Shown one piece after another: positions 24,909-33,448 of a DNA stretch of 64,000 bases. Positions within the stretch are counted from its first letter, which is position 1. Every line of letters starts with the position of its first letter. The position numbers were made by a program, and so were the translations under genes. Source of the DNA: Pseudoduganella umbonata (lineage in GTDB: Bacteria > Pseudomonadota > Gammaproteobacteria > Burkholderiales > Burkholderiaceae_D); contig NZ_JACHXS010000005.1 of the NCBI RefSeq assembly GCF_014192225.1, positions 248,001 to 312,000 on the forward strand, written 5' to 3'. A model generated the notes under the pieces. It searched no databases, was not told the DNA's origin, and saw only the letters and a list, made by a program, of their open reading frames with translations.

Positions 24909-25654
24909 TACCGAAGCCTGGTGCGGATACGGCGCAGGCGCCATTCGATGAAGACGCCGGCGAAGCCGCTGGCAAAGACGATCGCGCCAAGGAACTGGAG
25001 GATGCGGTTGCCGAAGGCCTGCACGTGCTGGGTCTTGAGCAGGTCGAAGCGGCGATAGCCATTGCGCTCCGGCTGCCGGAAAGAGTTCCCGCGGTAGGCG
25101 GGCAACTCCACGGTCACGGGCCTGACCCGGTTGGCCTTGAAATCAGCCAGCTGGCTGGCGAACTGCTCATGCGTAATCACCCTGGCCATCTGCCGCAGGC
25201 TGAGGATTTCATCCTGCTTCTCGAAAATGGTTTCCGGTTCCCCGGCCAGGATGACCCCGAGCGAAACGTAGCGATACACCTTGTTTGAAAAGAAAATGCC
25301 ATCGTTCGCGGCCAGCATCATGGCAAAGCCGAGGATCCATGCCGCCGCGGAGCCGTACACCCAGCGCCTGTAGCGATGCACCTGCACCGCCACGGCGTGC
25401 CTGTTCAACTGGTCGACCGCCGGGATATGGCGCAGGGTCGTGGCCAGGACGTCCTTGTCCACGTCTTGCAGGAATGTCGCCGTGTCCATGCCGATCCCGG
25501 CAAGGATGCTTGTCAACATCTCCGCGGAAGGCACCGATTTGTCGTTTTCCAGCTTGGAGAGATAGGACTGTTCGATGCCGAGCTGTTCCGCGAACTGCGG
25601 TTGGGTGAGGCCGCGCTGGGTGCGGATCTGCTTGAGTTTCTCGCCGAAATTCAT
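24908..25654 (-). CDS. Membrane-anchored XRE-type HTH protein
   Basis: A 248-residue protein joining an XRE/Cro helix-turn-helix (residues about 5-60; IRTQRGLTQPQFAEQLGIEQSYLSKLE within it) to two membrane helices, about 100-118 (AAAWILGFAMMLAA) and 222-240 (FLGAIVFASGFAGVFIEW), with a roughly 100-residue region between them predicted outside. The architecture suggests a one-component membrane regulator that couples an envelope signal to DNA binding. The ATG at 25654 was chosen; a GTG directly before it fits the AGGAAA site equally well. The divergent neighbour is a porin operon. Confidence 0.8.
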   Translation of the reverse strand: MNFGEKLKQIRTQRGLTQPQFAEQLGIEQSYLSKLENDKSVPSAEMLTSILAGIGMDTATFLQDVDKDVLATTLRHIPAVDQLNRHAVAVQVHRYRRWVYGSAAAWILGFAMMLAANDGIFFSNKVYRYVSLGVILAGEPETIFEKQDEILSLRQMARVITHEQFASQLADFKANRVRPVTVELPAYRGNSFRQPERNGYRRFDLLKTQHVQAFGNRILQFLGAIVFASGFAGVFIEWRLRRIRTRLR

Positions 25655-25657
25655 CAC

Positions 25658-26034
25658 ATCGTTTCCTGTATGTCATCGAATAGCCGTATTCTTCGGCATT
25701 CATGCGGGACTTGGAAGCTGAATAGTGATGAATTAACAAGAATTTCAAAGAAACTCAGCGCGCCGAGCGGATGGCGCGGGGGTGGCTGCAGAGCCATCAC
25801 CGGCTTTGACTGTTGTATGCAAGCCTTGTATTCCGGCTTTCTGTTAGTTCCACACGGAAACTTATCGACTTGCGAACTGCAATCCACTACAGTCGCAGTT
25901 CGCGCGGTCCCCCGATCCCGTACCGCCACCCATTGCCGAACTACCCGCAGCACGCTTGGCTGCCCCTGCTCCCTTTTTGCTAAAACAGTAGAACTTTGCC
26001 ATTGCGCGCATCCCTGCGCCTGGCCCAGGAAAAC
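25658..26034. other. Intergenic region, divergent promoters
   Basis: These 377 bases separate the XRE protein and the porin operon. The left third is AT-richer than its surroundings and is the likely promoter area. No operator, RNA or small gene could be supported. Confidence 0.5.
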
Positions 26035-27282
26035 ATGTCATCTGATCTTCGCGTTTCATTCCAGCGCAGAGCCGGTTGCATTGCGGCGCTCGCCCTCGCG
26101 TGCGCGCACGGCGGTGCGCACGCACAGGCCAGGTGGACGTTCGGCGGCTTCGGCACGCTGGCGGCCGTCCACTCGACGGAAAAGCAGGCCGACTATACGG
26201 CCAGCCCGATTTACCGTGGCCAGGCCGGCCATGGCAAGGAATGGGCATTCGACGTCGACAGCCGGCTCGGCGCGCAGCTCGGCGTCCAGTTCGACAAGCG
26301 GTGGTCGGCCGTGGTGCAGGTGGTGCACGAAAAAGGCGTCGGGCACGCCTACGAACCGCATCTCGAGTGGGCGAACGTGAAGTTCCAGGTCACGCCGGAG
26401 CTGTCGATCCGGGCCGGCCGTATCGCGCTGCCGCTGTTCCTGGCCGCGGACTACCGCAAGGCGAGCTACGCGCTGCCATGGCTGCGTACCCCGGTCGAGT
26501 TGTACAACCTGATGCCGATATCGAGCAACGACGGCGTCGATGCGACCTACCGCTGGAATGCATGGGGTGCCAAGCATGAAACCCAGGTCACGGTCGGCGT
26601 CGCGGACGTGCAGATCACACCCGACATCCGCGGCAAGTCCCGCAACGCCTATGCCGTCACGCACAATGCGACGATGGGCGCGCTGACGATGCGTGCCACC
26701 GCCGCCTCGACGACGATGGACATCGCCGGCGCCGAACCGTTTTTCGACGCCTTCCGCAGCTTCGGGCCAACCGGGCAGGCCCTGGCGGACCGCTACGACA
26801 TCGCCTCGCGCAAGATCCGCATCTTCAACGCGGGCTTCAGCTACGATCCGGGCAACTGGTTCCTGATGGGCGAGATCGGCCGCGTCAATACCCGCTCGAT
26901 GCTGGGCGACCAGACCGCGGGCTACCTGAGCGCGGGATACCGCTTCGGCACGGTGGCACCGTATGCCACGCTTGCCCGGGTCGACGCCAACATGGCGACG
27001 CACGTCGAGGGGCTGCCCACCGCGGGCCTGCCGCCCGCCGTCGCCGGGCTGACCACGCTGCTGAACGACGAGCTGAACGCCCAGCTGCGCTCGATCGGCA
27101 TCCAGGACACCGCCAGTATCGGCATGCGCTGGGACGTTGCGCCCGATTACGCGGTGAAGGCGCAGTTCGACCGCGTGCGCCCGCGCGGCGGGTCGACCGG
27201 CACGCTGACCAATGTGCAGCCGGGCTTCCGCTCCGGCCAGGCGTTCGGCGTCGTCAGCGCCGGCGTGGATTTCGTTTTCTGA
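26035..27282 (+). CDS. Porin-like outer-membrane protein
   Basis: A 415-residue beta-barrel protein. The ATG at 26035 follows an AGGA site and begins a signal peptide ending in GGAHAQA. The mature protein has alternating aromatic/polar strands with RWTFGGFGTLAAVHS at the start, LSIRAGRIALPLF typical of phosphate/sugar porins, and a terminal Phe (SAGVDFVF). It heads an operon with a PstS-like protein 12 bases on and a GGDEF-EAL sensor overlapping that. The grouping suggests that uptake of one anion or small solute is linked to cyclic-di-GMP signalling. Substrate unknown. Confidence 0.8.
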   Translation: MSSDLRVSFQRRAGCIAALALACAHGGAHAQARWTFGGFGTLAAVHSTEKQADYTASPIYRGQAGHGKEWAFDVDSRLGAQLGVQFDKRWSAVVQVVHEKGVGHAYEPHLEWANVKFQVTPELSIRAGRIALPLFLAADYRKASYALPWLRTPVELYNLMPISSNDGVDATYRWNAWGAKHETQVTVGVADVQITPDIRGKSRNAYAVTHNATMGALTMRATAASTTMDIAGAEPFFDAFRSFGPTGQALADRYDIASRKIRIFNAGFSYDPGNWFLMGEIGRVNTRSMLGDQTAGYLSAGYRFGTVAPYATLARVDANMATHVEGLPTAGLPPAVAGLTTLLNDELNAQLRSIGIQDTASIGMRWDVAPDYAVKAQFDRVRPRGGSTGTLTNVQPGFRSGQAFGVVSAGVDFVF

Positions 27283-27293
27283 ACGGGGCCGGC

Positions 27294-27734
27294 ATGCTGA
27301 AGCGCAAACTCCCTTTGCCAGGACTCTGTTGTGCACTGGCGGCCATGCTGGTCTTCGGCAGTGCCGGCGCCGCCGACCTGGTGGTCATTGTCTCGGCCCG
27401 GGCGCCGGTGCCGGCCCTGCGTGCCGAGCAGGTCGCCGATATCTTCCTTTCCGAGTCGCACCGCTTTCCGGACGGGAGCGAAGCGACGCCGGTCGACCAG
27501 CAGATCGGCACGGCGCCGCGCGATGAATTCTATGAAAAGGTGGTCCGGCGCTCCCCTGCGCTCCTGCGGGCTTACTGGACCAAGATGATCTTCACCGGCC
27601 GCGGCCAGCCGCCCCGTGAAGCGTCCGGCAATGCGGGGGTGAAGAAACTGGTTGCCGAGAACCCCGGCATGATCGGCTACATCGATCGCTCGGCGCTCGA
27701 TCCGACCGTGCGTGCGGTGCTGACGGTGCACTGA
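27294..27734 (+). CDS. PstS-like periplasmic solute-binding protein, short
   Basis: A 146-residue exported protein. A signal peptide (about 1-26, ending SAGAAD) is followed by one PBP-like lobe: VADIFLSESHRFPDGSEATP, AYWTKMIFTGRG, NAGVKKLVAENPGMIGYID. This is the pattern of the short phosphate-ABC-like binding proteins that occur beside GGDEF proteins and porins in beta- and gammaproteobacteria. It is about half the length of PstS, so it probably acts as a ligand-sensing accessory rather than a transport component. It sits 12 bases after the porin gene and overlaps the next start by one base. Confidence 0.8.
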   Translation: MLKRKLPLPGLCCALAAMLVFGSAGAADLVVIVSARAPVPALRAEQVADIFLSESHRFPDGSEATPVDQQIGTAPRDEFYEKVVRRSPALLRAYWTKMIFTGRGQPPREASGNAGVKKLVAENPGMIGYIDRSALDPTVRAVLTVH

Positions 27735-30367
27735 TGGCAGCCGGGCGCCCCGCACCCCGCAAGATGCGATGGCTCCGGCTTGGTCTGGAGACCTATGTCT
27801 CGCTGCCGCTGTTCACGCTCGTCCTGCTGGGCGTGATCTGGACCGCGACCCTGCATTTCATCCGCAACGAGCGGACGGCCGCGCAGGAGGCGGCACGCGA
27901 CTCCGTCAACGAGCTGCTCGACACGTACGAAGCGCAGATGGCGCGCAACCTGAACGGCATCGACCAGACGCTGAAACTGATCAAATATGCTTCCGAGCGC
28001 AAGGGCGCAACCGCCGCGCTGCCGGAACTGGCGCAGGAAGGCCTGCTGCCGCCGGCCCTGGTGTTCGCCGTCAGCATCGCCGATGCATCCGGCCGCATCG
28101 TTGCCAGCAACCCCGCGTCGCCCGAACAGACGGTGGCCGGCCAGGGATATTTCGAGTATCACCGGCAGCGCGATACCGGTCAGGCCTACGTGGCCGAAAC
28201 GCAGCGCGATACTGCCCGCAACGACTGGCACATCCACTTCACGCGCCGCCTGAACGGCCCGGACGGGCAGTTTGCCGGCGTGGCGATCCTGGAAGTGGAT
28301 CCATCGTATTTCACCAGCGGCTACGAGCGTTCGCGCCAGGGCGACCATGGCCTGCTGGCCATCGCCGGCACGGACGGCGTGGTGCGCACCGCACGGATCG
28401 GCGAGCGTACCTCGTGGGGACAGCTTCTCGACCTGGCGGCGTTGCAGCAGGCATCCGGGCTGCCGCGAACCACCCTGCTCGACGGCGTGCACCGCTACAC
28501 CGCCATGCGCACGCTGCGCACGTATGGCCTGGCGGTCGTGGTCGGCCTGGCCGAGGCCGAGCAGATGGCGGCCTTCGACGCAAGGCGCGTGACCCACCTG
28601 TGGGAAGCCGGGACGGCATCGGCAGTGCTGCTCATCCTGGTCGCGCTGGTGTGGATATGGTCATGGCAGGGGGCGAAAGCCCGCCGCCGCGTGCGCCGTG
28701 CGCAGGAAACCTACGCCGCCGCGTCGGAAGCGAACCTCGACGCCTTCTTTGTCCTGCGCGCCGTGTACGACAAGGACCAGCGGATCACCGACTTCCGCAT
28801 CGTCTCGACCAATACCCGTGCCGAGCTGATGACGGCGCGCAGCAAGGAACAGATGCGCAACAGCACGCTGCTGCAATGGCTGCCGCGCGCGCGCGAAACC
28901 GGCATGTTCGATACGCTTTGCCGCATCGCGGCCAAGGGCGGCGTGCACCAGGAAGAGTGGCACAACGACATGCCCGAGTTCAGGGCCGAATGGCTGCACT
29001 GGCAAGTGGTGGGCGTGGAACGCGGCGCGGTGGCGATCCTGCGCGACATCACCGAAAGCAAGCGCGATGCGGAACGCATCTTCCACATGGCGCAGCACGA
29101 CGCGCTGACCGGGCTGCCGAACCGCAACCTGATCGGCGACCGCATCGAGCAGTCGATCCTGCATGCGGAACGCGAGCGGCAGGAAGTGATGGTGGCGTTC
29201 GTGGACCTGGACAGCTTCAAGCTCGTCAACGACACGCTGGGCCACACGGCCGGCGACGAACTGCTCAAGACAGTGGCCAGCCGCATGGTCGACTGCGTGC
29301 GCAAGAGCGACACCGTGGGCCGCTTCGGCGGCGACGAGTTCGTGCTGGTGCTGCCGCAGTCCGATGCGGACGATACCGACCGCGCGGTGCTGCTGGAAAA
29401 GATCCTCGCCGCCGTGGTGCGGCCGGTCGTGCTGGACGGGCAGGAAGTGCAGGTCAGCTGCTCGATCGGCGCGGCCATCTATCCGCGCGACGGCGGCAAC
29501 CGCGATACGCTGATGATGAATGCCGATGCCGCCATGTACCGTGCCAAGGAAATGGGCAAGAACAACTGCCAGTTCTATGCGCACGAGATGAACGCATCGC
29601 TGGAGGAAAAGCTGGCCCTGATGGAAGGGCTGCGCCGCGCCGTCGACGAGAACCAGCTGCGCCTGCTGTACCAGCCGAAGGTGGACCTGGCGACGGGACG
29701 CGTGTTCGGCGTCGAGGCGCTGGTGCGCTGGCAGCATCCGGAACGGGGCATGGTGCGCCCGGACGTGTTCATTCCGCTGGCCGAAGAGAGCGGCATGATC
29801 GTCGCGATCGGCGAATGGGTGCTGCGCGAAGCCTGCCGCCAGGCGCGGCGCTGGCAGGACGCCGGGCTGCCGCCGATCGGCATGTCGGTCAACGTGTCGC
29901 CGCGCCAGTTCGACGACCCGCGCCTGGTGAAGCGGGTGGCAGCCGCCCTGGCCGAAGCGGGCCTCGATGCACGGTGGCTGGAACTGGAGGTGACGGAAAG
30001 CCTGATCATGCGCGACGTGCAGCAGGCCGTCGACAAGATGCGCGAACTGGAAACGATGAACATCGCGCTGTCGATCGACGACTTCGGCACCGGTTACTCG
30101 AGCCTCGCGGCATTGAAGTCGTTCCCCATCAGCCGCCTGAAGATCGACAAGTCGTTCGTGCGCGACCTGGCGCACAGCGCGGACGACCAGGCGATCGCGC
30201 GGGCCATCATCTCGCTGTCGCACCAGTTGCAGATGCGGGTGATCGCCGAAGGGGTGGAAACCGAGCAGCAGCGCGATTTCCTGGTGCAGTACGGCTGCGA
30301 CGAGATGCAGGGTTACCTGTTCAGCAAGCCGGTACCGCCGGAGGAGATCGAGGCCATGCTGGCGTAG
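27734..30367 (+). CDS. GGDEF-EAL cyclic-di-GMP sensor with periplasmic Cache domain
   Basis: An 877-residue inner-membrane protein. Helix 1 (about 20-40), a dCACHE-type periplasmic domain (about 45-290), helix 2 (293-311), a PAS-like segment (about 330-440), then GGDEF and EAL. The cyclase site is intact (RFGGDEF, G532-F536) with an RxxD inhibitory site (RKSD) five residues before. The phosphodiesterase site is also intact: EALVRWQHP (E661), ELEVTESLIM, IDDFGTGYSSL, VIAEGVET. It could therefore make or degrade cyclic-di-GMP depending on signal. Its gene overlaps the PstS-like gene, so ligand binding by that protein may be the input. Confidence 0.93.
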   Translation: MAAGRPAPRKMRWLRLGLETYVSLPLFTLVLLGVIWTATLHFIRNERTAAQEAARDSVNELLDTYEAQMARNLNGIDQTLKLIKYASERKGATAALPELAQEGLLPPALVFAVSIADASGRIVASNPASPEQTVAGQGYFEYHRQRDTGQAYVAETQRDTARNDWHIHFTRRLNGPDGQFAGVAILEVDPSYFTSGYERSRQGDHGLLAIAGTDGVVRTARIGERTSWGQLLDLAALQQASGLPRTTLLDGVHRYTAMRTLRTYGLAVVVGLAEAEQMAAFDARRVTHLWEAGTASAVLLILVALVWIWSWQGAKARRRVRRAQETYAAASEANLDAFFVLRAVYDKDQRITDFRIVSTNTRAELMTARSKEQMRNSTLLQWLPRARETGMFDTLCRIAAKGGVHQEEWHNDMPEFRAEWLHWQVVGVERGAVAILRDITESKRDAERIFHMAQHDALTGLPNRNLIGDRIEQSILHAERERQEVMVAFVDLDSFKLVNDTLGHTAGDELLKTVASRMVDCVRKSDTVGRFGGDEFVLVLPQSDADDTDRAVLLEKILAAVVRPVVLDGQEVQVSCSIGAAIYPRDGGNRDTLMMNADAAMYRAKEMGKNNCQFYAHEMNASLEEKLALMEGLRRAVDENQLRLLYQPKVDLATGRVFGVEALVRWQHPERGMVRPDVFIPLAEESGMIVAIGEWVLREACRQARRWQDAGLPPIGMSVNVSPRQFDDPRLVKRVAAALAEAGLDARWLELEVTESLIMRDVQQAVDKMRELETMNIALSIDDFGTGYSSLAALKSFPISRLKIDKSFVRDLAHSADDQAIARAIISLSHQLQMRVIAEGVETEQQRDFLVQYGCDEMQGYLFSKPVPPEEIEAMLA

Positions 30368-30396
30368 GCCGGCGTGGCTGCCCGGGCAGGCGTGTC

Positions 30397-31233
30397 TCAG
30401 CCGTGCAGGGCGTGATTCAGATAGATCACGGCGGGATAGGTGGCGACGAAGGAGAAGACGAAGCTGTTGAGCCCCATGAGGAAGGCATTCGCCACGTGAA
30501 AAGCCGCGCCGAGGAACAGCAGGAGCGACATCACTTGCTGGTCCGCCCCGAGCACCAGGACAAACAGGCACTGGAAAGCGATCACGCTCCACGACACGGC
30601 CATTCCGGCGCCAGGATAGGCACGAAACAGGTGCCCGGCGAACTTGCGGCCATAGATCTGCGTGCTGAACACGCCAGCCAGGGCGGTACCTCTTCGCCAC
30701 TCGGGACCGGACAGCTTGGCCAGCCCTGACACGAGATACGACGACACCGACTGAAGGCCCACGTAGAACAGGCAGGCATTGCGTGCGAACGAGTCCGCCG
30801 GGCTTGCGTAGAAAAGTGTCGCGGCAAGGAATATCACGATATTCATGTGGTCCGACCCGTCCATGCCATAGCTGGTTCGCGCCTTGAGGATCAGCAGCGT
30901 GAACAGGACGGTGCCACACAGGATGGCGGTCGGCACAGGACTGGCCGGGCCCAGGGCGAGCGAGCATCCGAGCAATCCTGCCGCGATCAGCTTGACCGAC
31001 AGGATGTAGTGGAAGTCGACGGATGAGAAAAACCGGTTCGTCAACCATGAGAACCATCGCGGGACGCCGCTTCCGCCGGCATAGCGCAGGACCGACCAGC
31101 TCAGCAGTCCGGTCTCGCTGAAGACGTCGCGCCGGTGCAGCTCTTCGGCCGCGGAAATACAGATGCCGGCCACCGCGATGAGCACCACCAGGCCCATGGC
31201 GTCTTCAGCGGAGGTGAGCGGCAGCATGCTCAT
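30397..31233 (-). CDS. HTTM-like polytopic membrane protein (SdpB-like)
   Basis: A 278-residue membrane protein with about six to seven helices. The segment SYGMDGSDHMNIVIFLAATL and the general layout recall HTTM/SdpB proteins, the membrane part of the vitamin-K-dependent-carboxylase-like superfamily. SdpB is needed to mature the SDP killing peptide in Bacillus. It overlaps the preceding gene by ATGA and is the last gene of a four-gene leftward cassette with a DCC oxidoreductase and a Cys-rich hydrophobic protein. Assignment to the family is by eye and the function is inferred. Confidence 0.65.
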   Translation of the reverse strand: MSMLPLTSAEDAMGLVVLIAVAGICISAAEELHRRDVFSETGLLSWSVLRYAGGSGVPRWFSWLTNRFFSSVDFHYILSVKLIAAGLLGCSLALGPASPVPTAILCGTVLFTLLILKARTSYGMDGSDHMNIVIFLAATLFYASPADSFARNACLFYVGLQSVSSYLVSGLAKLSGPEWRRGTALAGVFSTQIYGRKFAGHLFRAYPGAGMAVSWSVIAFQCLFVLVLGADQQVMSLLLFLGAAFHVANAFLMGLNSFVFSFVATYPAVIYLNHALHG

Positions 31234-31736
31234 AGCCGGTGCAGCTCCGAGCAGAACAGGACCTGGCAGGGCTCGTCGAGATACTTCTTCATCACGAGAA
31301 ATTGCGTTTCCCGGGAGTCGGCAATTCTCGGCAGTGCCGCGAGATGACTGATGATGAGCAGGTACGCGGTCGTCAGTTTGAACAGTTGCGGGTCCGTCTC
31401 GTTCAAGGGGTAAGGCAGGCTCGTGATCAAGTCATGCAGGGCCTTGCGAAGCCTTCTGTCCGGGTTCCAGATAAAGGTGTACCAATCCCTGTCGTGGTCC
31501 ATGGCATGCAGGATCAGCCAGGGTGTCAGCGATCCATCGGCACATCGGTCGCGATACAGCAGATAGAGATTGAACGTGCCGGGGTTGGGCGCGAAGAATT
31601 TCCACTTGGGCACGAGCGCCAGCGCCTCGAGACGAGCAAGTGGCCGGCCATGCAGGCCGATATTGTGCGCCAGCGTCGCCAGCAGCAAACCTGCGAGCGC
31701 CGCCGTGACCAGGCAATCCCATGCGGTAATGCTCAT
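31230..31736 (-). CDS. Membrane-anchored partner of the HTTM protein (SdpA-like position)
   Basis: A 168-residue protein with one N-terminal helix (about 6-25, CLVTAALAGLLLATLAHNIG) and a soluble part. The motif VPKWKFFAPNPGTFNLYLLYRD (split here as VPKWKFFAPNPGT and LYLLYRD) resembles the PxxWxFFxxxPxxxxxxxY pattern of small proteins encoded beside HTTM proteins, including SdpA. The ATG at 31736 has GGGAGG before it; the frame extends upstream without support. It is translationally coupled to the HTTM gene. No enzymatic motif is evident. Confidence 0.65.
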   Translation of the reverse strand: MSITAWDCLVTAALAGLLLATLAHNIGLHGRPLARLEALALVPKWKFFAPNPGTFNLYLLYRDRCADGSLTPWLILHAMDHDRDWYTFIWNPDRRLRKALHDLITSLPYPLNETDPQLFKLTTAYLLIISHLAALPRIADSRETQFLVMKKYLDEPCQVLFCSELHRL

Positions 31737-31780
31737 CCCGCCTCCCGGACTCCACCGTCTCGCATCGGAAAACCCGTCCG

Positions 31781-32623
31781 TCAGAATCCGTACTGCTCGA
31801 AAACCTCCCGGCGCACCGCCAGCAGTTCGCTGGCCGAAGAGAGCGGCCCGAGCTGGCGAAGCTGGTCTGCCGTCAGCGAGATTTTTCCCAGTTGCCTCTC
31901 GAGTTCCGCGCACCCGCCGGCGCAGGTGACCAGCGCGATCACGATCGCGGCGATGCCGACGCACGCCACGGGACACATGGTGGCATGCCCGATATTCGAT
32001 TCCCAGGACTCCGGCGGCACCAGCGCAAGCGCTTCCCGCTCGATCTCCGAAAGCTCCGGTGGCACCTTCACGATCAGGGTTTCATAGCCCTGCCGCTCGA
32101 ACGGCTTGCTGTACTCGAGCAGGGCGAAGCTTTCGTTTCTCAGGGAGCCGCCGTTGTAGGCGAACCCGACGGCGCCATATTCGATCCCGTCCGGCAGGGC
32201 CAGGCGGGAGATCAACTGCTTGGCGCCATAGACCAGATCAAAATACATCGTCGTCGCGAAGAGTTTTTCGAATCCCTCCTTCAGCGGCACGACGGGCCGG
32301 CGTTCGAACTGATCGGCAAAGCCGGCGCTGATACGCTCCAGTGCCGCTTCGTCCCCGGTCGCATAAGCTCGTTCGAGTGCCGGAATCAGGTCGGAACATT
32401 GCCTGCCCCAGAAAAGCATGACGGAGCCCTGGATCGGCTTGAGCCAGTAACTTTTCTTCGACAAGGTCAAGTCACGCGAAGCGGTGACGATGGCACCCGG
32501 CTGGGTCTTTCGCAGGACGCGGCGCTGTTCGTCCGCCCGCATTGCCGCCAGTTGCCTTGCCAGCTCCGGCTTGTCGTATTCGCTGCGGATCAATTCGATC
32601 TTGCTCTTTTTTTGTTTGGCCAC
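31781..32623 (-). CDS. Unknown protein with twin-CX3C hydrophobic segment
   Basis: A 280-residue protein. A GTG at 32623 is chosen because AAGGAGA lies about 8 bases before it and the earlier in-frame Met has none. Residues 1-205 are soluble and Lys/Glu-rich at the start, with no signal peptide. Residues 217-238 form the odd part: CPVAC, a 12-residue hydrophobic run, then CAGGC, giving C217-X3-C221-X12-C234-X3-C238. A roughly 42-residue helical tail follows. Neighbours are a DCC thiol-disulfide oxidoreductase and two membrane proteins. It could be the precursor or substrate of the cassette, possibly a disulfide-bonded membrane-active peptide, but no homologue is recognised. Confidence 0.6.
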   Translation of the reverse strand: MAKQKKSKIELIRSEYDKPELARQLAAMRADEQRRVLRKTQPGAIVTASRDLTLSKKSYWLKPIQGSVMLFWGRQCSDLIPALERAYATGDEAALERISAGFADQFERRPVVPLKEGFEKLFATTMYFDLVYGAKQLISRLALPDGIEYGAVGFAYNGGSLRNESFALLEYSKPFERQGYETLIVKVPPELSEIEREALALVPPESWESNIGHATMCPVACVGIAAIVIALVTCAGGCAELERQLGKISLTADQLRQLGPLSSASELLAVRREVFEQYGF

Positions 32624-32703
32624 GATGAATCTCCTTGCGCCCCGAAAGGCCAAAAGTCGATCGACAACGAAAGCTGCAAATCAAAGACCCGGCAGCATCC
32701 AAT

Positions 32704-33105
32704 CTAAGGCAGGAAACGTTCGCGCAATTGTTGGCCCAATTCTTCCGGCGGTAACGTGCAGTGATCGCGTTTGCCGAACAGGGCGTATCGGCGCCGGGCA
32801 AACTGCCTGTAGCAAAAATCGCGCACCTTCCTCGGCACTATCCGGAGCACCGAAGCCATGGCCCACATACCGCCAAGGCGTGAAACGATGGCCAGGACCG
32901 CGTCCGAATTCAACAGCCGGCGATCGCCGTCGACCAGGATGATGGACTCCACGTCATCGGGGTCCATGCCGGCCGCACGAACGATCGGCGATCCGGTGAT
33001 GGAATGGGTCGTCGCGAAATTGAACAGACCAGCTTTGTCGCGTTTCGCTACGAAACGAACCCATCCGTTACAGAAGTTGCAGTGGCCGTCAAAGATGATG
33101 AGCAT
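32704..33105 (-). CDS. DCC-family thiol-disulfide oxidoreductase
   Basis: A 133-residue thioredoxin-like protein of the DCC (DUF393) family. The hallmark is at the very start: IIFDGHCNFCNGWVRF, a DGxCxxC motif with two redox Cys (positions 9 and 12). LLNSDAVLAIVSRLGG is the second conserved block. DCC proteins are often encoded beside HTTM proteins, as here. There is no signal peptide, so it would act at the cytoplasmic face. It is the first gene of the cassette; 80 bases separate it from the Cys-rich protein. The ribosome site is weak. Confidence 0.85.
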   Translation of the reverse strand: MLIIFDGHCNFCNGWVRFVAKRDKAGLFNFATTHSITGSPIVRAAGMDPDDVESIILVDGDRRLLNSDAVLAIVSRLGGMWAMASVLRIVPRKVRDFCYRQFARRRYALFGKRDHCTLPPEELGQQLRERFLP

Positions 33106-33448
33106 GGTTGGTTTGAAGGGCGCGCCACTGGGCGGAACAGGACTTTCCGGAGGCTGCCAATCGGCTCGCGAATGGACATTTCGATCATCAGCTTAGTGAG
33201 CATCCGGCTAAACAACAATGCCGGCACCGATATTTCCATTGCCGAGTAGCGCCTCAACCACACGGGCTGTGGGAGCGCCGGAGAAGCAGCATGAAGGGAG
33301 GGGAATTGGAGGACGGAAGGCGGGATCGACCGGTTCGGGAAGGCCGGTTCACCGAACCGATCGATACGCCATGAATTTCCGTCTTTGGGCGGGGCCCGGA
33401 CTGAAGGTCGGTGGCTGTCTCACCAACCTCCGATTTATCGCATTAACT
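33106..33448. other. Intergenic region upstream of the DCC cassette
   Basis: These 343 bases lie between the lipA stop and the DCC start. They should hold the cassette promoter and the lipA terminator, but no clear hairpin with a T-run or -10/-35 pair was found. Confidence 0.45.
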
